Positions 7,558-16,749 of a stretch of DNA of 43,152 bases are shown here, piece by piece. The stretch lies in NCBI GenBank assembly GCA_035315065.1, contig DATFYM010000029.1, positions 1 through 43,152 of the forward strand. The letters run 5' to 3'. The translations under genes and the position numbers were made by a program. Position 1 is the stretch's first letter, and every line of letters starts with the position of its first letter. This stretch comes from DATFYM01 sp035315065 (GTDB taxonomy: Bacteria > Acidobacteriota > Terriglobia > UBA7540). The notes below the pieces were generated by a model. The model was not told the origin of the DNA, made no database searches, and was given only the letters and a program-made list of their open reading frames with translations.

Positions 7558-8823
7558 ATGAGTGTCACCACGTTCCTTGCAGTCCTGGGCGGACTACTGG
7601 CGCTGGCCTTCGTGGCCAACCGGCTTTTCCGTCTAACCCGGATCCCCGACGTGATCGTCCTGCTCGCGGTCGGCCTCCTCCTCGGGCCCGTTTTCGGCTG
7701 GGTGCAGCCAGCCGCATTCAGGACCATCACCGATGCGCTTGGCACCCTGGCCCTCATCCTGATCCTCTTCGAGGGTGGACTCGACCTTAACCTTCGCGAC
7801 ACGATTCGGCACTTTCCGGGCGGGGTGTTGCTGGCATTCTTGGGTTATGGCCTGAGTCTCGGTTTGGTCGCCCTGGTAGCCTGGAAGAGCCAAGGCCTTC
7901 GATTAGTTCCTGCCCTGCTGGTGGGTGCCGTGCTCGGCTGCACCAGCAGCTCGATCGTCCTCCCGGTTCTCCAGCAGTTGGAGATCCGCGATCCGTTGCG
8001 CGTGATTCTGCTGATCGATTCGTCGCTCGGCGACGTGCTGGCCGTGACCACGGTGAGTGCCCTGCTGGATTTCGGAGCTCGTGGCGGGCCATTGGTGGGT
8101 GGGTTTCTAGGCGGTGTGACCCTGAAAATGATTGCATCCGTCGCCGCGGCGGTGCTGGCTGGCGCGCTGTGGTCCCGAGTGCTGCCCCTGCTTTCGGAAC
8201 AGCGTTTCTGGCAGGCCGTCACTTTCTCCGTGGTGTTGCTGCTTTACGCTGCCACCGAAGCCGCGGGTCACAGCGGCCTGCTCTCGGTGCTGGCCTTTGG
8301 CCTCACGCTGGCCAACGTCCGTCGCATCGACCCCCGCTTGCTCGGGGTCTTTTTTGCCGTGGAGCCGCCCCGTAAGGAGCAGCCGGAGCACCATGTTCAA
8401 CTACTCGCCTTCTACTCCGAGATGGCCTTCCTGGTCCGAACGTTTTTCTTCGTGCTGCTCGGCGTGGTTGTCGACGTCCGGGGTCTAAAGGGCCACCTCC
8501 TGCTCACGCTGGGCAGCCTCGGCGCGCTGGTGGTGGCACGCGCGGCGGCGGTCAAGGCCAGTCGCTGGTCGTGGGGTGCAATAGGACCGCGGGATGAGGA
8601 AATCGCTCTGTGGGTCTTTCCTCGTGGTTTGATCACTGCGGTGCTGGCTATCCAGGTGCTCAATGCGCAGGGGAAACAGTTCGATTTCTTGCCGGCGCTC
8701 GCCTTCACCACCATCGTTGTGACCAACATCCTCGTGATTTTCGGCAGCATTTGGGCGAAGCGTGGCGGACGTCTTCACGCCGACTTGGCGCCCGTGGTAG
8801 CGTCTCAAGATACTTCGCGTTGA
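7558..8823 (+). CDS. Na+/H+ exchanger-type cation:proton antiporter (CPA family)
   Basis: A 421-residue protein with about 11-12 hydrophobic segments across its length. It shows typical monovalent cation:proton antiporter landmarks: an early LFEGGLDLNLRD block (about residues 72-83), GCTSSSIVLPVLQQL (about 126-140) and the acidic membrane motif LLIDSSLGDVLAV (about 150-162), which would carry the ion-binding acidic residues. The predicted role is exchange of Na+ or K+ for protons across the inner membrane in pH and salt homeostasis. There is no C-terminal TrkA or universal stress domain. The exact CPA1 or CPA2 subfamily is not certain. Confidence 0.82.
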   Translation: MSVTTFLAVLGGLLALAFVANRLFRLTRIPDVIVLLAVGLLLGPVFGWVQPAAFRTITDALGTLALILILFEGGLDLNLRDTIRHFPGGVLLAFLGYGLSLGLVALVAWKSQGLRLVPALLVGAVLGCTSSSIVLPVLQQLEIRDPLRVILLIDSSLGDVLAVTTVSALLDFGARGGPLVGGFLGGVTLKMIASVAAAVLAGALWSRVLPLLSEQRFWQAVTFSVVLLLYAATEAAGHSGLLSVLAFGLTLANVRRIDPRLLGVFFAVEPPRKEQPEHHVQLLAFYSEMAFLVRTFFFVLLGVVVDVRGLKGHLLLTLGSLGALVVARAAAVKASRWSWGAIGPRDEEIALWVFPRGLITAVLAIQVLNAQGKQFDFLPALAFTTIVVTNILVIFGSIWAKRGGRLHADLAPVVASQDTSR

Positions 8824-8952
8824 ATCGGAAACCAAGCGGAAAAAGCTACGCCCGTCAAAAAGCGGACAGAGAACAGGGGACAGGGTATAGGATAACGAAG
8901 GCCCATTGTTACGAATCCTTGAGTTTCGAATTTCAGTTCCGGTAGGTGCCCT

Positions 8953-10518
8953 ATGATTATCGTTGAGACCTCAACCCAAGCTTCGCGCCGGGCCGCCATC
9001 GCGCTCAGGCATATTCTGCTCGTCCTCTCCCTTCTGTTGGCCGGCCCGCTGTTCATGGCCGCGCAGGCGGACCTGACCGGTTTCTGGGTGCTCCGCGTGC
9101 CCACCGGCGACGGAAACTACCGTGAGACCTTCTTTGACCTGAAGCAATCCGGCGACGCCGTAACCGGCAAGGTCTTGCAAGGTGCTCGGGAGTTGCCCAT
9201 CAGCGAGGGCACGTTCAAGGGCGGCCGCCTGCACCTGGTGGCGAGCGTCCATTTTCAGAGCGTGGAGCGCCAGATAACCTACGACGGGACGATGGATGGA
9301 AGCAAGCTTTCGATGACGGTGGGCTTTCCCGGCCGGGAGCCGGTGACGGGTACGGCGGAGCGCACCTCGCCCGCGGCGGCTTTGCCGCCACCCCGTTTGC
9401 CTGTGCCGGCCTTGCACGATGTCGCCGATAATGGCTTGGCGCGAACCCCGCCGATGGGCTGGAATAGCTGGAACAAGTTCGCCGGCAAGGTGGATGATGC
9501 CGCGGTGCGGGGAATGGCAGACGCGATGGTCTCCAGCGGCATGACTGCGGTAGGCTACACCTACATCAACATCGACGACACCTGGGAGGGCCCCCGCGAC
9601 GCCCAGGGGAACATCACCACCAACCGGAAGTTTCCCGACATGAAGGCGCTCGCCGATTACGTCCATGCCAAGGGCCTCCGGATCGGCATCTACTCGGGCC
9701 CCGGCCCCAAGACCTGCGCCGGATATGAAGGCAGCTACGGCCACGAGGAGCAAGACGCGAGGACCTACGCGGCCTGGGGCATCGATTATCTCAAATACGA
9801 TTGGTGCAGCGCCGGCCGCATTTACAAAGATGAAGACATGCAGGCGGTGTATCAAAAGATGGGCGACGCTCTGCTTGCCACCGGCCGGCCCATCGTCTTC
9901 AGCCTGTGTCAATATGGCCATGCCGACGTTTGGAAATGGGGACCGAAAGTGGGCGGAAACCTCTGGCGTACCACCGGCGACATCAGCGATAACTGGAAGT
10001 CTTTGGAGAATATCGGCTTCAGTCAGTTTGAGATCGCGCCTTACGCCCGGCCAGGCCACTGGAACGATCCGGACATGCTGGAGATCGGCAACGGCGGCAT
10101 GACGGCTGATGAATACCGCACCCACATGAGCCTGTGGGCGCTGCTGGCCGCGCCCCTGCTGGCCGGCAACGACCTGCGCAACATGTCCGACGAGACCAAG
10201 AGCATCCTCATGAACACCGAGGTCATCGCCATCGATCAGGATCCGGAAGCAAAGCCCGTGCAGGTGACTTCTCGCGACGGCAACACCGCGGTGCTGGCGC
10301 GTCCGCTCTCTGACCATACGACGGCGGTCGGTTTTTTCAACCGCGGGGACCGGGCGGTGGAAGTCAGCGTAAGCTGGTCCGCGCTGAATCTGGCGGGGAC
10401 GAAACTGCGGGTGCGCGATATCTGGAAACACCAACCCGTGGAAGCGCCGGGAGATCGCTATTCGGCCATCGTTGCGGTGCATGGTGTGGTCCTGCTGAAG
10501 GTAACCGCGGAACCTTGA
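8953..10518 (+). CDS. Secreted GH27 alpha-galactosidase with extra N-terminal beta domain
   Basis: A signal peptide (hydrophobic stretch about residues 20-37, ending AQA) is followed by an unusual domain of about 95 residues (TGFWVLRVPTGDGNY to TVGFPGREPVTGTAE) and then a complete glycoside hydrolase family 27 domain. GH27 signatures include PPMGWNSWNKF, INIDDTWEG and the nucleophile Asp in YLKYDWC (D283). The acid/base region is HWNDPDMLEIGNGGM (about 369-383), and ALLAAPLLAGNDLRNM follows. A C-terminal beta domain ends the protein. It should release terminal alpha-galactose from oligosaccharides outside the cytoplasm by a retaining mechanism. The N-terminal domain resembles the C-terminal domain of the secreted protein at 35625. 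Confidence 0.9.
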   Translation: MIIVETSTQASRRAAIALRHILLVLSLLLAGPLFMAAQADLTGFWVLRVPTGDGNYRETFFDLKQSGDAVTGKVLQGARELPISEGTFKGGRLHLVASVHFQSVERQITYDGTMDGSKLSMTVGFPGREPVTGTAERTSPAAALPPPRLPVPALHDVADNGLARTPPMGWNSWNKFAGKVDDAAVRGMADAMVSSGMTAVGYTYINIDDTWEGPRDAQGNITTNRKFPDMKALADYVHAKGLRIGIYSGPGPKTCAGYEGSYGHEEQDARTYAAWGIDYLKYDWCSAGRIYKDEDMQAVYQKMGDALLATGRPIVFSLCQYGHADVWKWGPKVGGNLWRTTGDISDNWKSLENIGFSQFEIAPYARPGHWNDPDMLEIGNGGMTADEYRTHMSLWALLAAPLLAGNDLRNMSDETKSILMNTEVIAIDQDPEAKPVQVTSRDGNTAVLARPLSDHTTAVGFFNRGDRAVEVSVSWSALNLAGTKLRVRDIWKHQPVEAPGDRYSAIVAVHGVVLLKVTAEP

Positions 10519-10536
10519 GTTGGAGCCGCAGCTTGG

Positions 10537-10636
10537 GGAATTGCCGACTGACGATTGCGGATTGACGGTTGGAAAACTGGAATGGCTTAGGTCTTCTCTT
10601 CCAATCGTCAATCGTCAATCTGCAATCGGCAATTCC
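10537..10636. repeat. Inverted repeat of GATTGACG words with GGAATTGCC ends
   Basis: The left arm (10537-10574) starts GGAATTGCCGACTGACGATT. The right arm (10600-10636) is its near-complement and ends AATCGGCAATTCC. Arms of about 37 bp flank a 25-bp loop. It begins 18 bases after the stop of the GH27 gene. The same words recur at 21085-21180. Confidence 0.85.
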
Positions 10637-10676
10637 TCCAGATATCGAGACTCCAGTAGGAGTTGAGACGGGTCGG

Positions 10677-11936
10677 ATGCCGGATTATCCTCACATCGCC
10701 GCCCAGGTGGCCATGGTCGTGCTCATCGGCCTGCTCACCGGGCTGGAGCGCGAGCACGAGCGCAAGGAAGGCGATCCGCTTTTCGCCGGGATTCGGACCT
10801 TTCCCCTCATCGCGCTGGTGGGGTACGTCGCGGGACTACTCGGGAGAATGGGCTACGGCGCGGTCCTGGCAGTGGCCCTGGGCGGCGTATTTCTGATCGT
10901 CACCGCTGAATACGTCCTCAAGTCTCTGGCGCAGCATCAAGGCGCGACCACCGAGTTCGTGGCCATCCTCACTTTTCTCGCCGGCGCGCTGGTGGCGCTC
11001 GATTACATGATTCCGGCGGCGACAATCGCCGTCGTCGCCACTCTGGCGCTGATGGCGAAGCAGCCGCTGCATCTGCTGGCGCAGAAGATCCAACCGGAGG
11101 AAATCTACGCCATCCTCAAGTTCGCCATCATTACCGTCATCGTCCTGCCGCTCCTGCCCAACCGGGAGGTCGGACCGTTGCACGTGTTTAATCCGCGCTT
11201 CGTGTGGTGGATGGTGGTGTTCGTCTCCGCCATCAGCATGGTCGGCTATGTCCTGATGCGCTTCCTGCCCGCGCAAAAGGGCATCGCGCTCACGGGGCTG
11301 TTCGGCGGCCTGGCTTCCAGCACGGCTGCCACTGTTGACCTGGCGCAGGAGAGCCGCCTTTCCGACGACTCTCTGGCCAACTGTTTCGCACTCGGCATCG
11401 TGTTGGCTTCCACCGTCATGTACTTTCGCGTGTTCTTTGAGGCCTACGTGGTGGACCCGGGCCTGGGAAGGGCGTTGATCCTGCCCATCGCCGTTCCCAC
11501 CGTGGTCGGCCTCGGTACGGTGGTGCTCTTGTGGTTCAGAGACGGCGGGAAAGGAACGTCGAAAGCTCAAGTGGAAAACCCCATGGAAATGGGAAAAGCC
11601 TTGAAGTTCGGGCTTTTCTTCGCCGTCATCCTGGCGGCTTCCAAGCTCGCTTATCAGCATTTCGGCACGGCGGGCATTTATCTGGCGAGCGTCGCGGCCG
11701 GCTTGAGCCAGGTGGACGCCACTACCGTTTCCGCGGCGCGCCTCGCTCACGACAACGTCCTGGCCTATAGCACTGCCGATGGCGCCATCCTCCTGGCGAG
11801 CGCCTCGAACACGCTGGTGAAGGGGATCCTGGCTATGGTGATGGGCCGGCCTTCTTTGCGAAAGGCGGTCGCCTGGGCATTTGGAGCCATGCTGGTGAGT
11901 ACCCTGGCGGCTTTCGTTTGGGTCGTCCGGCGCTGA
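10677..11936 (+). CDS. MgtC-like/DUF4010 multi-pass membrane protein
   Basis: A 419-residue membrane protein. The N-terminal part carries the MgtC/SapB-like signature IGLLTGLEREHERKEGDPLFAGIRTFPL, and the C-terminal half matches the DUF4010 region (KGIALTGLFGGLASSTAATV, LILPIAVPTVVGLG). The function of this family is unknown; MgtC relatives influence magnesium and pH homeostasis or ATP synthase. The frame is open back to 10569, but those 36 codons are repeat sequence. ATG at 10677 begins the conserved part, although AGGAG at 10658-10662 is somewhat far upstream. It is followed by the CBM9-like gene on the same strand. Confidence 0.75.
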   Translation: MPDYPHIAAQVAMVVLIGLLTGLEREHERKEGDPLFAGIRTFPLIALVGYVAGLLGRMGYGAVLAVALGGVFLIVTAEYVLKSLAQHQGATTEFVAILTFLAGALVALDYMIPAATIAVVATLALMAKQPLHLLAQKIQPEEIYAILKFAIITVIVLPLLPNREVGPLHVFNPRFVWWMVVFVSAISMVGYVLMRFLPAQKGIALTGLFGGLASSTAATVDLAQESRLSDDSLANCFALGIVLASTVMYFRVFFEAYVVDPGLGRALILPIAVPTVVGLGTVVLLWFRDGGKGTSKAQVENPMEMGKALKFGLFFAVILAASKLAYQHFGTAGIYLASVAAGLSQVDATTVSAARLAHDNVLAYSTADGAILLASASNTLVKGILAMVMGRPSLRKAVAWAFGAMLVSTLAAFVWVVRR

Positions 11937-12007
11937 ATCGTCGCGGCGTCGGCCGCGGCACGGATGTGGCGCCACAGAATCAAGGATCGATCGCCTGGAG
12001 AAAAGTC

Positions 12008-12859
12008 ATGGAATCCCAAGCCGCCCACTACACGTGCTACCGCGCGCGGCACGCGATCCGCGTCGATGGCGACCTCGCGAAGCCGGCCTGGAGGGATGTT
12101 CCGCACTCGCCACGGTTCGTCGATATGGTCACCGGAGAGCCCGGCTACTTCGATACGCGTGCCGCCGCGCTTTGGGACGACGACGCCTTTTACGTCAGCT
12201 TCCGCGTGGAGGAGCCTTTTGTCGAAGCAGCGCTCACCGAGCGTGACTCGCTGGTGTTCAACGAGAACGACCTCGAGGCCTTCATCGACGGTGGTGACTG
12301 TTACTACGAATTCGAGGTCAACGCCCTCGGCACCATCTACGAAGTGTTCTTCATCTGGCAGGACGCGTACCACCGTGGCAGCCGCTTCGACGTTCCCGAA
12401 TTCGATCTGCTGGCCCACGGTGCCCTTTCCTTCGGCGGGGACTATGACCGCACTGGCAAGAGTTTCTGGCGCGGCACGCATCCGCGCGGATGTCGTTGGG
12501 CGTTCCGGGACTGGGATTTCCCGGGCTTGCGCTCCGCCGTGCGCGTGGAAGGCAAGATCAACGACCGCACCGTGGTCGATGAGAGTTGGACCGCGGAACT
12601 AGCCTTCCCGTGGTCCGGCATGAAATGGCTCGCCAACGGACGGCCACTGCCACCGAAGGATGGCGATACCTGGCGGATGTTCTTCGGCAGGTTTGAGAAA
12701 CTTACTCTCAGCGGCATCGAAGTGCAACCTCACCCGGCGTGGTGCTGGAACTCCCACGGTGTCTATGATACACACCAACCGGAGCGGTGGACGTACGTGC
12801 ACTTTTCAGCCGCTGAGGTTCCGGACGCAGGTCAAGGCTTGGGCGCAGGGGGCAGATAG
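12008..12859 (+). CDS. CBM9-like carbohydrate-binding family protein
   Basis: A 283-residue protein of the carbohydrate-binding family 9-like type often annotated in Acidobacteria and Bacteroidetes. Features are an opening block IRVDGDLAKPAWRDVPHSPRF, then AALWDDDAFYVSFRVEEPFVEA, ENDLEAFIDGGDCYYEFEVNALGTIYE and a C-terminal AWCWNSHGVYDTHQPERWTYVHF. There is no signal peptide, so it may be cytoplasmic. ATG at 12008 is supported by TGGAG about seven bases upstream; an earlier start at 11918 would overlap the DUF4010 gene and is not used. The ligand is unknown. Confidence 0.75.
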   Translation: MESQAAHYTCYRARHAIRVDGDLAKPAWRDVPHSPRFVDMVTGEPGYFDTRAAALWDDDAFYVSFRVEEPFVEAALTERDSLVFNENDLEAFIDGGDCYYEFEVNALGTIYEVFFIWQDAYHRGSRFDVPEFDLLAHGALSFGGDYDRTGKSFWRGTHPRGCRWAFRDWDFPGLRSAVRVEGKINDRTVVDESWTAELAFPWSGMKWLANGRPLPPKDGDTWRMFFGRFEKLTLSGIEVQPHPAWCWNSHGVYDTHQPERWTYVHFSAAEVPDAGQGLGAGGR

Positions 12860-12896
12860 GTTATCCTTCGAATTAGAGCCAGACCAGAGGGCACTG

Positions 12897-13274
12897 ATGT
12901 CGAACGCCGATGCTAAATTGAAGCTTGCACGACGACACTTGGAGCGGGTCCAGGCGGCATGGGACGCTCCGACAGACTGGGACGACTTGTCCCTTTACGG
13001 CTTTTACTGCCTTGAGGCGGCCGTCGAGGCCGCTGCCCTGCAAGTCGGAGTACCCACCTCCAAGAAACATTGGGAGAAAGCCGACATCGCGGAGGAACTA
13101 CACAAGAACCACAGCCTTCCCGACATTGCCGATTTGCTGCGCGACCTCAACGATGCGCGAAAGGCCGCAGCTTATGGCGACGTTCCGTTACCCAGCCTTG
13201 ACGCAGAGGATGTTGCCAGCGACATCGAAGCTCATGTGGATGCTGTGGCCAAGATTGTAGGAGGTAAACCCTGA
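12897..13274 (+). CDS. HEPN-domain protein, probable toxin-side partner of a HEPN/MNT pair
   Basis: A 125-residue all-helical protein. It has a HEPN-like opening with LYGFYCLEAAVEAAALQVG and a C-terminal block DLLRDLNDARKAAAYGDVP where the catalytic Rx4-6H motif of RNase-type HEPN toxins would lie. Here the Arg is present but the His is not (RKAAAYGD), so RNase activity cannot be assumed. ATG at 12897 has AGAGG six bases upstream. The next gene, a nucleotidyltransferase, starts one base after its stop, which is the usual HEPN/MNT toxin-antitoxin arrangement. The pairing is strong; the toxin activity is inference. Confidence 0.7.
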   Translation: MSNADAKLKLARRHLERVQAAWDAPTDWDDLSLYGFYCLEAAVEAAALQVGVPTSKKHWEKADIAEELHKNHSLPDIADLLRDLNDARKAAAYGDVPLPSLDAEDVASDIEAHVDAVAKIVGGKP

Positions 13275-13275
13275 G

Positions 13276-13956
13276 ATGCGAGGCAAGACTGCAAATCCAA
13301 CTGAGCATTCACTGGCTCAGGTGCTTCGATGGCCGTCGCGTCGAGCGAGAGATTGGGTGATCGGTTTTCTGGACGCTGCTGCGAGCGACCCGAACATCAT
13401 CGCGGTAATTGCCGTCGGCTCGGCGGTGCGCCCCGGCGTTCCGAGCTCCGACGTCGATCTGGTAGCAATCTGTAGAGATCCGCTCCTTCTTAAGGGCGTT
13501 CGACCGCTCGAGGTTGATCTGCGCGCCTATCCCGATGCCGACATTGACGCCCGCATCGAGAACGGGCACGACGTACTCGGTTGGGCAGTCCGGTTTGGCC
13601 GAGTTCTATTCCAGCGTGATAGCTTCTGGACCCGGCTTGTCACTCGGTGGCGCCATCGGCTGCCGCTGCCTCCTTCCAAGGTCGCCCGGGCAAGGGCTGC
13701 CGCGGCGTACCACCGCCTTGCCAGTGTTTTCGAATTCGGCGATGCAGATGCGGTGCACGAGCAGGCGCTTTGCTATTTGACGCACCTGGCGCGGGCAGAA
13801 CTTTTGGACCGGGGTGTTTACCCCATTTCGAGGCCAGAGCTGGCCGAACAACTCCGAGGCATCGGCAACCGCCAACTCGCCGCATGGTTGGACCGCCTCT
13901 TGTCGGAACCGACCGCGTTAGCCGAGATCGATGAGCTCGTGAAGCTCGCTGTCTGA
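13276..13956 (+). CDS. MNT-type minimal nucleotidyltransferase with C-terminal helical domain
   Basis: A 226-residue DNA polymerase beta-like nucleotidyltransferase. The core motif is VGSAVRPGVPSSDVDLVAI (about residues 47-65), giving the GS and paired catalytic Asp residues, and EVDLRAY (about 78-84) can supply the third acidic residue. In known HEPN/MNT systems the MNT protein neutralises the HEPN toxin by adding AMP residues. MntA proteins are usually about 100-140 residues; this one has an extra helical domain of about 100 residues (AAAAYHRLASVFEFGDADA onward) that resembles substrate-binding or HEPN-like helices. AGGAGGT at 13259-13265 serves as the ribosome binding site. It is convergent with ligD. 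Confidence 0.72.
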   Translation: MRGKTANPTEHSLAQVLRWPSRRARDWVIGFLDAAASDPNIIAVIAVGSAVRPGVPSSDVDLVAICRDPLLLKGVRPLEVDLRAYPDADIDARIENGHDVLGWAVRFGRVLFQRDSFWTRLVTRWRHRLPLPPSKVARARAAAAYHRLASVFEFGDADAVHEQALCYLTHLARAELLDRGVYPISRPELAEQLRGIGNRQLAAWLDRLLSEPTALAEIDELVKLAV

Positions 13957-13982
13957 CACAAGGCGCTGCGATTAGTCATGTG

Positions 13983-16733
13983 CTAATTGTGGAGTGCCGC
14001 CAACCGTTCGACAGCTTCTTCCAGCCCTTGGCGGTTCTTCCAGAAGCTGGCCCAAAGATCGCCCTGCTTTTCCAGCCGGCTGAAAACGGTCCGGATATTC
14101 AGCCGCTCGGGCCGCAGGCTCGGCTCCAACTCGTTTGGCTCGACCGGCGCCGAAACCGGCGCTTTGGGGAAAGCCCGGACCACGTACGGCGCCGCCAGCG
14201 GCCGGCCATAGGCGTTCTGCGACGCATCGATCAATACCCTACCGCGCGGCCGCTTCTCCACCATCCGCTCCTGCGTCACCAGTTCGGAATGCTCGGCGGC
14301 GACCAGTCGTCCGACGATCTCGGCAAAGGTCCGCACGTGCTCGTAGGTGTAGCCCGGCTCCACCGGAATGTAAAGATGGAACCCAGTGGCGCCGGAAGTC
14401 TTCAGGTAAGGCGTCAGCCCCAAAGCCACCAGCTTCTCGTAAATCGCTTGGGCGATCGTCACCACCACGTTGTAGTCAGTGCCGTCGCTCGGGTCGAGGT
14501 CGAAGAAGACCCAATCGGGGTGCTCCAAGTCGTCACGCCGGCTCGACCACGGATTGTGATCGATGCAGCCCAGGTTCGTCAGATAAAGGAGCGCCGCGCG
14601 GTTGTTGGCGATGAAGTAGCGAATCTCCTGCCTGGGCTTGCCGGAGCGAGGCTTCTGGTGGTGGTCCTCCGACCGAATGGCGACCGTCTCCATCCATTCG
14701 GGCGCAGCCTCTCCGGCGTCCTTCTGGAAGAAGGCTTCGCCCGTGATGCCGTTGGGGTAGCGACGCAGTACCAGCGGCCGGTCCTTCAAAAAGGGCAGCA
14801 AGTACTCAGCGATACGATAGTAGTAGGCAAGCAGATCGCGTTTGGTGTAGCCTTCGCCGGGAAAATAGACCTTGTTGAGATTGCTGAATCGCAATGGGCG
14901 GCCGTCGATCTCCATGATCACGTTCTCGGCGCGCCCTTGGAACAATTCCTTCTCGATCTCCTCCTTCTTCGCCAGCACCCGGCCGCTCAGGCGCGGAACA
15001 GCGACGACGGGTGGCGGCGCCGTCTGCTCCCCGACTCCCTGATTTCCAATCCGGACTGCCGACTCCGGACCCGCCAACCCCTGGTCTTCGAACCGGCAAT
15101 CCTTCGCCTCGTAATCGCTGCGCAAACCGAGGAAGACCGGCGCGCGCAGACGCCACTCTTCCGTCCAGTTGCCGTATTTCACGCGGGCGACGAGGCGTGG
15201 CTCCATCCAGGTGGCCTTTTCCTTCGTTTCCGGCACGGCGTCAAACGGGCAGCGTGCAGCGGCGAGCGGTTTAATTTCGTCGAAGACTTCCTTTTGGGTT
15301 TTCTCGGTGAAGCCCGTGCCCACGCCGCCGATGAACCGCAGTTTTTCCCCGTCGTAGAGCCCGAGCAGCAGCGCTCCAAAGTGTTCGCGCGAACCGCGCG
15401 GCTCGGTCCACCCGCCGATCACGGCGTCGAGTTCATCCACCACCTTGAACTTTACCCAGGCGGGACTGCGCCCGCTGGCATAAGTGCTTTGGGCGTGCTT
15501 GCCGATGATGCCCTCTAGGCCTTGCGACTTGGCGAGATCAAACAGCTCCTTTCCCATCTCGGCCTGGTGGTCCGCATAACGGGCCGGATCGCCCCAGTTC
15601 ACCAGGTCGCGCAGGAATTGCTTACGTTCCACCAGCGGAACCTCGCGCAGGTCGTAGCCATTGACATACAGCACGTCGAACAGGTAATAGGTGATGGGCG
15701 CCTGGCGCTGCATGAGCACCGAGGGCCGATCGACGTTCATACGCGACTGCAACCGCTCGAAATCGCTGCGGCCGTTGGCGTCGAGGACCACGATCTCGCC
15801 GTCGAGGATCGTTTGCCGCGCCTTCACGCGCTCCGGCAGGTCCGCGAGTTCCGGATACTGCGTGGTGATCACGCGGCCAGTGCGCGAGTGCAACTCCAGC
15901 CGGCCATCGTCGATCCACGCCATGGCGCGGATGCCGTCCCACTTGATTTCGAAGATCCAGTCGGGATGAGAGAAGGGCTTTTCCGCCAAGGTCGCCAGCA
16001 TCGGTGCGATCTTGGACGGCATGGTTGCCTTGCGCGCCCCTTCCAGCGTTGCTGCACTCGCAGCGTCGGCCACCGCTCCCGCTGGATTGCTCGACGGCGG
16101 CAGTCCCTCTTCGATTTCCTCGATCGTACGGCCGGTGAGCACCGACCCGTCGTGCTCGTCGATGTCCCAGTTGGGGTCTACGGCGGCGTCGCGATGCTTG
16201 ATCATCAGCCAGGGATCGCCCTTTTCCTTCGGCTGACGGATTTTCACCATCGCAAAACTGCCGCGCAGCTTGCGTCCGTGAAGCGAGAACTTCAGCTCGC
16301 CGCGCTCGAGTTGTTGTTGAGCCGTCAGTCCGCCTTCCACGTCGAAGGTGCCCGCGTCCCACACCATTACCGGCCCCGCGCCATACTCCCCCTTGGGTAT
16401 CACTCCCTCGAAGCCGCCGTAGTCGAGCGGATGATCTTCCACGTGCATGGCCAGGCGCTTATCATTCGGATTGAGCGACGGCCCTTTGGGGACCGCCCAG
16501 GAGACCAGAACGCCGCCGATTTCGAGCCGGAAGTCGTAGTGCAGACGAGTGGCATCGTGCTTCTGCACCACGAAGCGATTCCCGGCGCGCGCCTCGGCAC
16601 CGAGTTTCTGCGAGGCCGACTGGGCCGACTGGGCCGACTGGTGTTGTCCGGTGCGGTCCTCCGGGGTGTCCACTTCCGGTTCCGGAGTTTGCCCGGCGTG
16701 CCTCTTGCGGCGATATTCTTCGAGACGAGCCAT
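13983..16733 (-). CDS. ligD: Multidomain DNA ligase D (phosphoesterase-ligase-polymerase)
   Basis: A 916-residue NHEJ ligase in the order 3'-phosphoesterase, ATP-dependent ligase, primase-polymerase. Landmarks are the phosphoesterase block KHDATRLHYDFRLEIGG and GVIPKGEYGAG. The ligase adenylation lysine is in FEIKWDGIRAMAW, followed by LDGEIVVLD. The polymerase has WVFFDLDPSD, LKTSGATGFHLYIP and VLIDASQNAYGRPLAAPY. With Ku it rejoins double-strand breaks, but no Ku gene lies in this window. ATG at 16733 was chosen because the longer frame is repeat sequence. The residues SAQSAQSA near the N-terminus come from three tandem GGCCGACTG units (16614-16641). The ligase-polymerase linker near 15028-15070 contains words resembling the GACTCC repeats. 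Confidence 0.93.
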   Translation of the reverse strand: MARLEEYRRKRHAGQTPEPEVDTPEDRTGQHQSAQSAQSASQKLGAEARAGNRFVVQKHDATRLHYDFRLEIGGVLVSWAVPKGPSLNPNDKRLAMHVEDHPLDYGGFEGVIPKGEYGAGPVMVWDAGTFDVEGGLTAQQQLERGELKFSLHGRKLRGSFAMVKIRQPKEKGDPWLMIKHRDAAVDPNWDIDEHDGSVLTGRTIEEIEEGLPPSSNPAGAVADAASAATLEGARKATMPSKIAPMLATLAEKPFSHPDWIFEIKWDGIRAMAWIDDGRLELHSRTGRVITTQYPELADLPERVKARQTILDGEIVVLDANGRSDFERLQSRMNVDRPSVLMQRQAPITYYLFDVLYVNGYDLREVPLVERKQFLRDLVNWGDPARYADHQAEMGKELFDLAKSQGLEGIIGKHAQSTYASGRSPAWVKFKVVDELDAVIGGWTEPRGSREHFGALLLGLYDGEKLRFIGGVGTGFTEKTQKEVFDEIKPLAAARCPFDAVPETKEKATWMEPRLVARVKYGNWTEEWRLRAPVFLGLRSDYEAKDCRFEDQGLAGPESAVRIGNQGVGEQTAPPPVVAVPRLSGRVLAKKEEIEKELFQGRAENVIMEIDGRPLRFSNLNKVYFPGEGYTKRDLLAYYYRIAEYLLPFLKDRPLVLRRYPNGITGEAFFQKDAGEAAPEWMETVAIRSEDHHQKPRSGKPRQEIRYFIANNRAALLYLTNLGCIDHNPWSSRRDDLEHPDWVFFDLDPSDGTDYNVVVTIAQAIYEKLVALGLTPYLKTSGATGFHLYIPVEPGYTYEHVRTFAEIVGRLVAAEHSELVTQERMVEKRPRGRVLIDASQNAYGRPLAAPYVVRAFPKAPVSAPVEPNELEPSLRPERLNIRTVFSRLEKQGDLWASFWKNRQGLEEAVERLAALHN

Positions 16734-16749
16734 ACTGGAGCTGATTATA

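Noticed and set aside
8971..10611. Long minus-strand frame opposite the GH27 gene
   Set aside because: The plus strand encodes a complete GH27 enzyme; the minus-strand translation lacks recognisable motifs.
11918..12007. Upstream extension of the CBM9-like gene
   Set aside because: It overlaps the previous gene out of frame and TGGAG precedes ATG 12008.
13980..15518. Long open frame of 512 codons on the plus strand opposite ligD
   Set aside because: It is antisense to a clearly coding LigD frame and its translation has no family features; GC-rich genes give such shadows.
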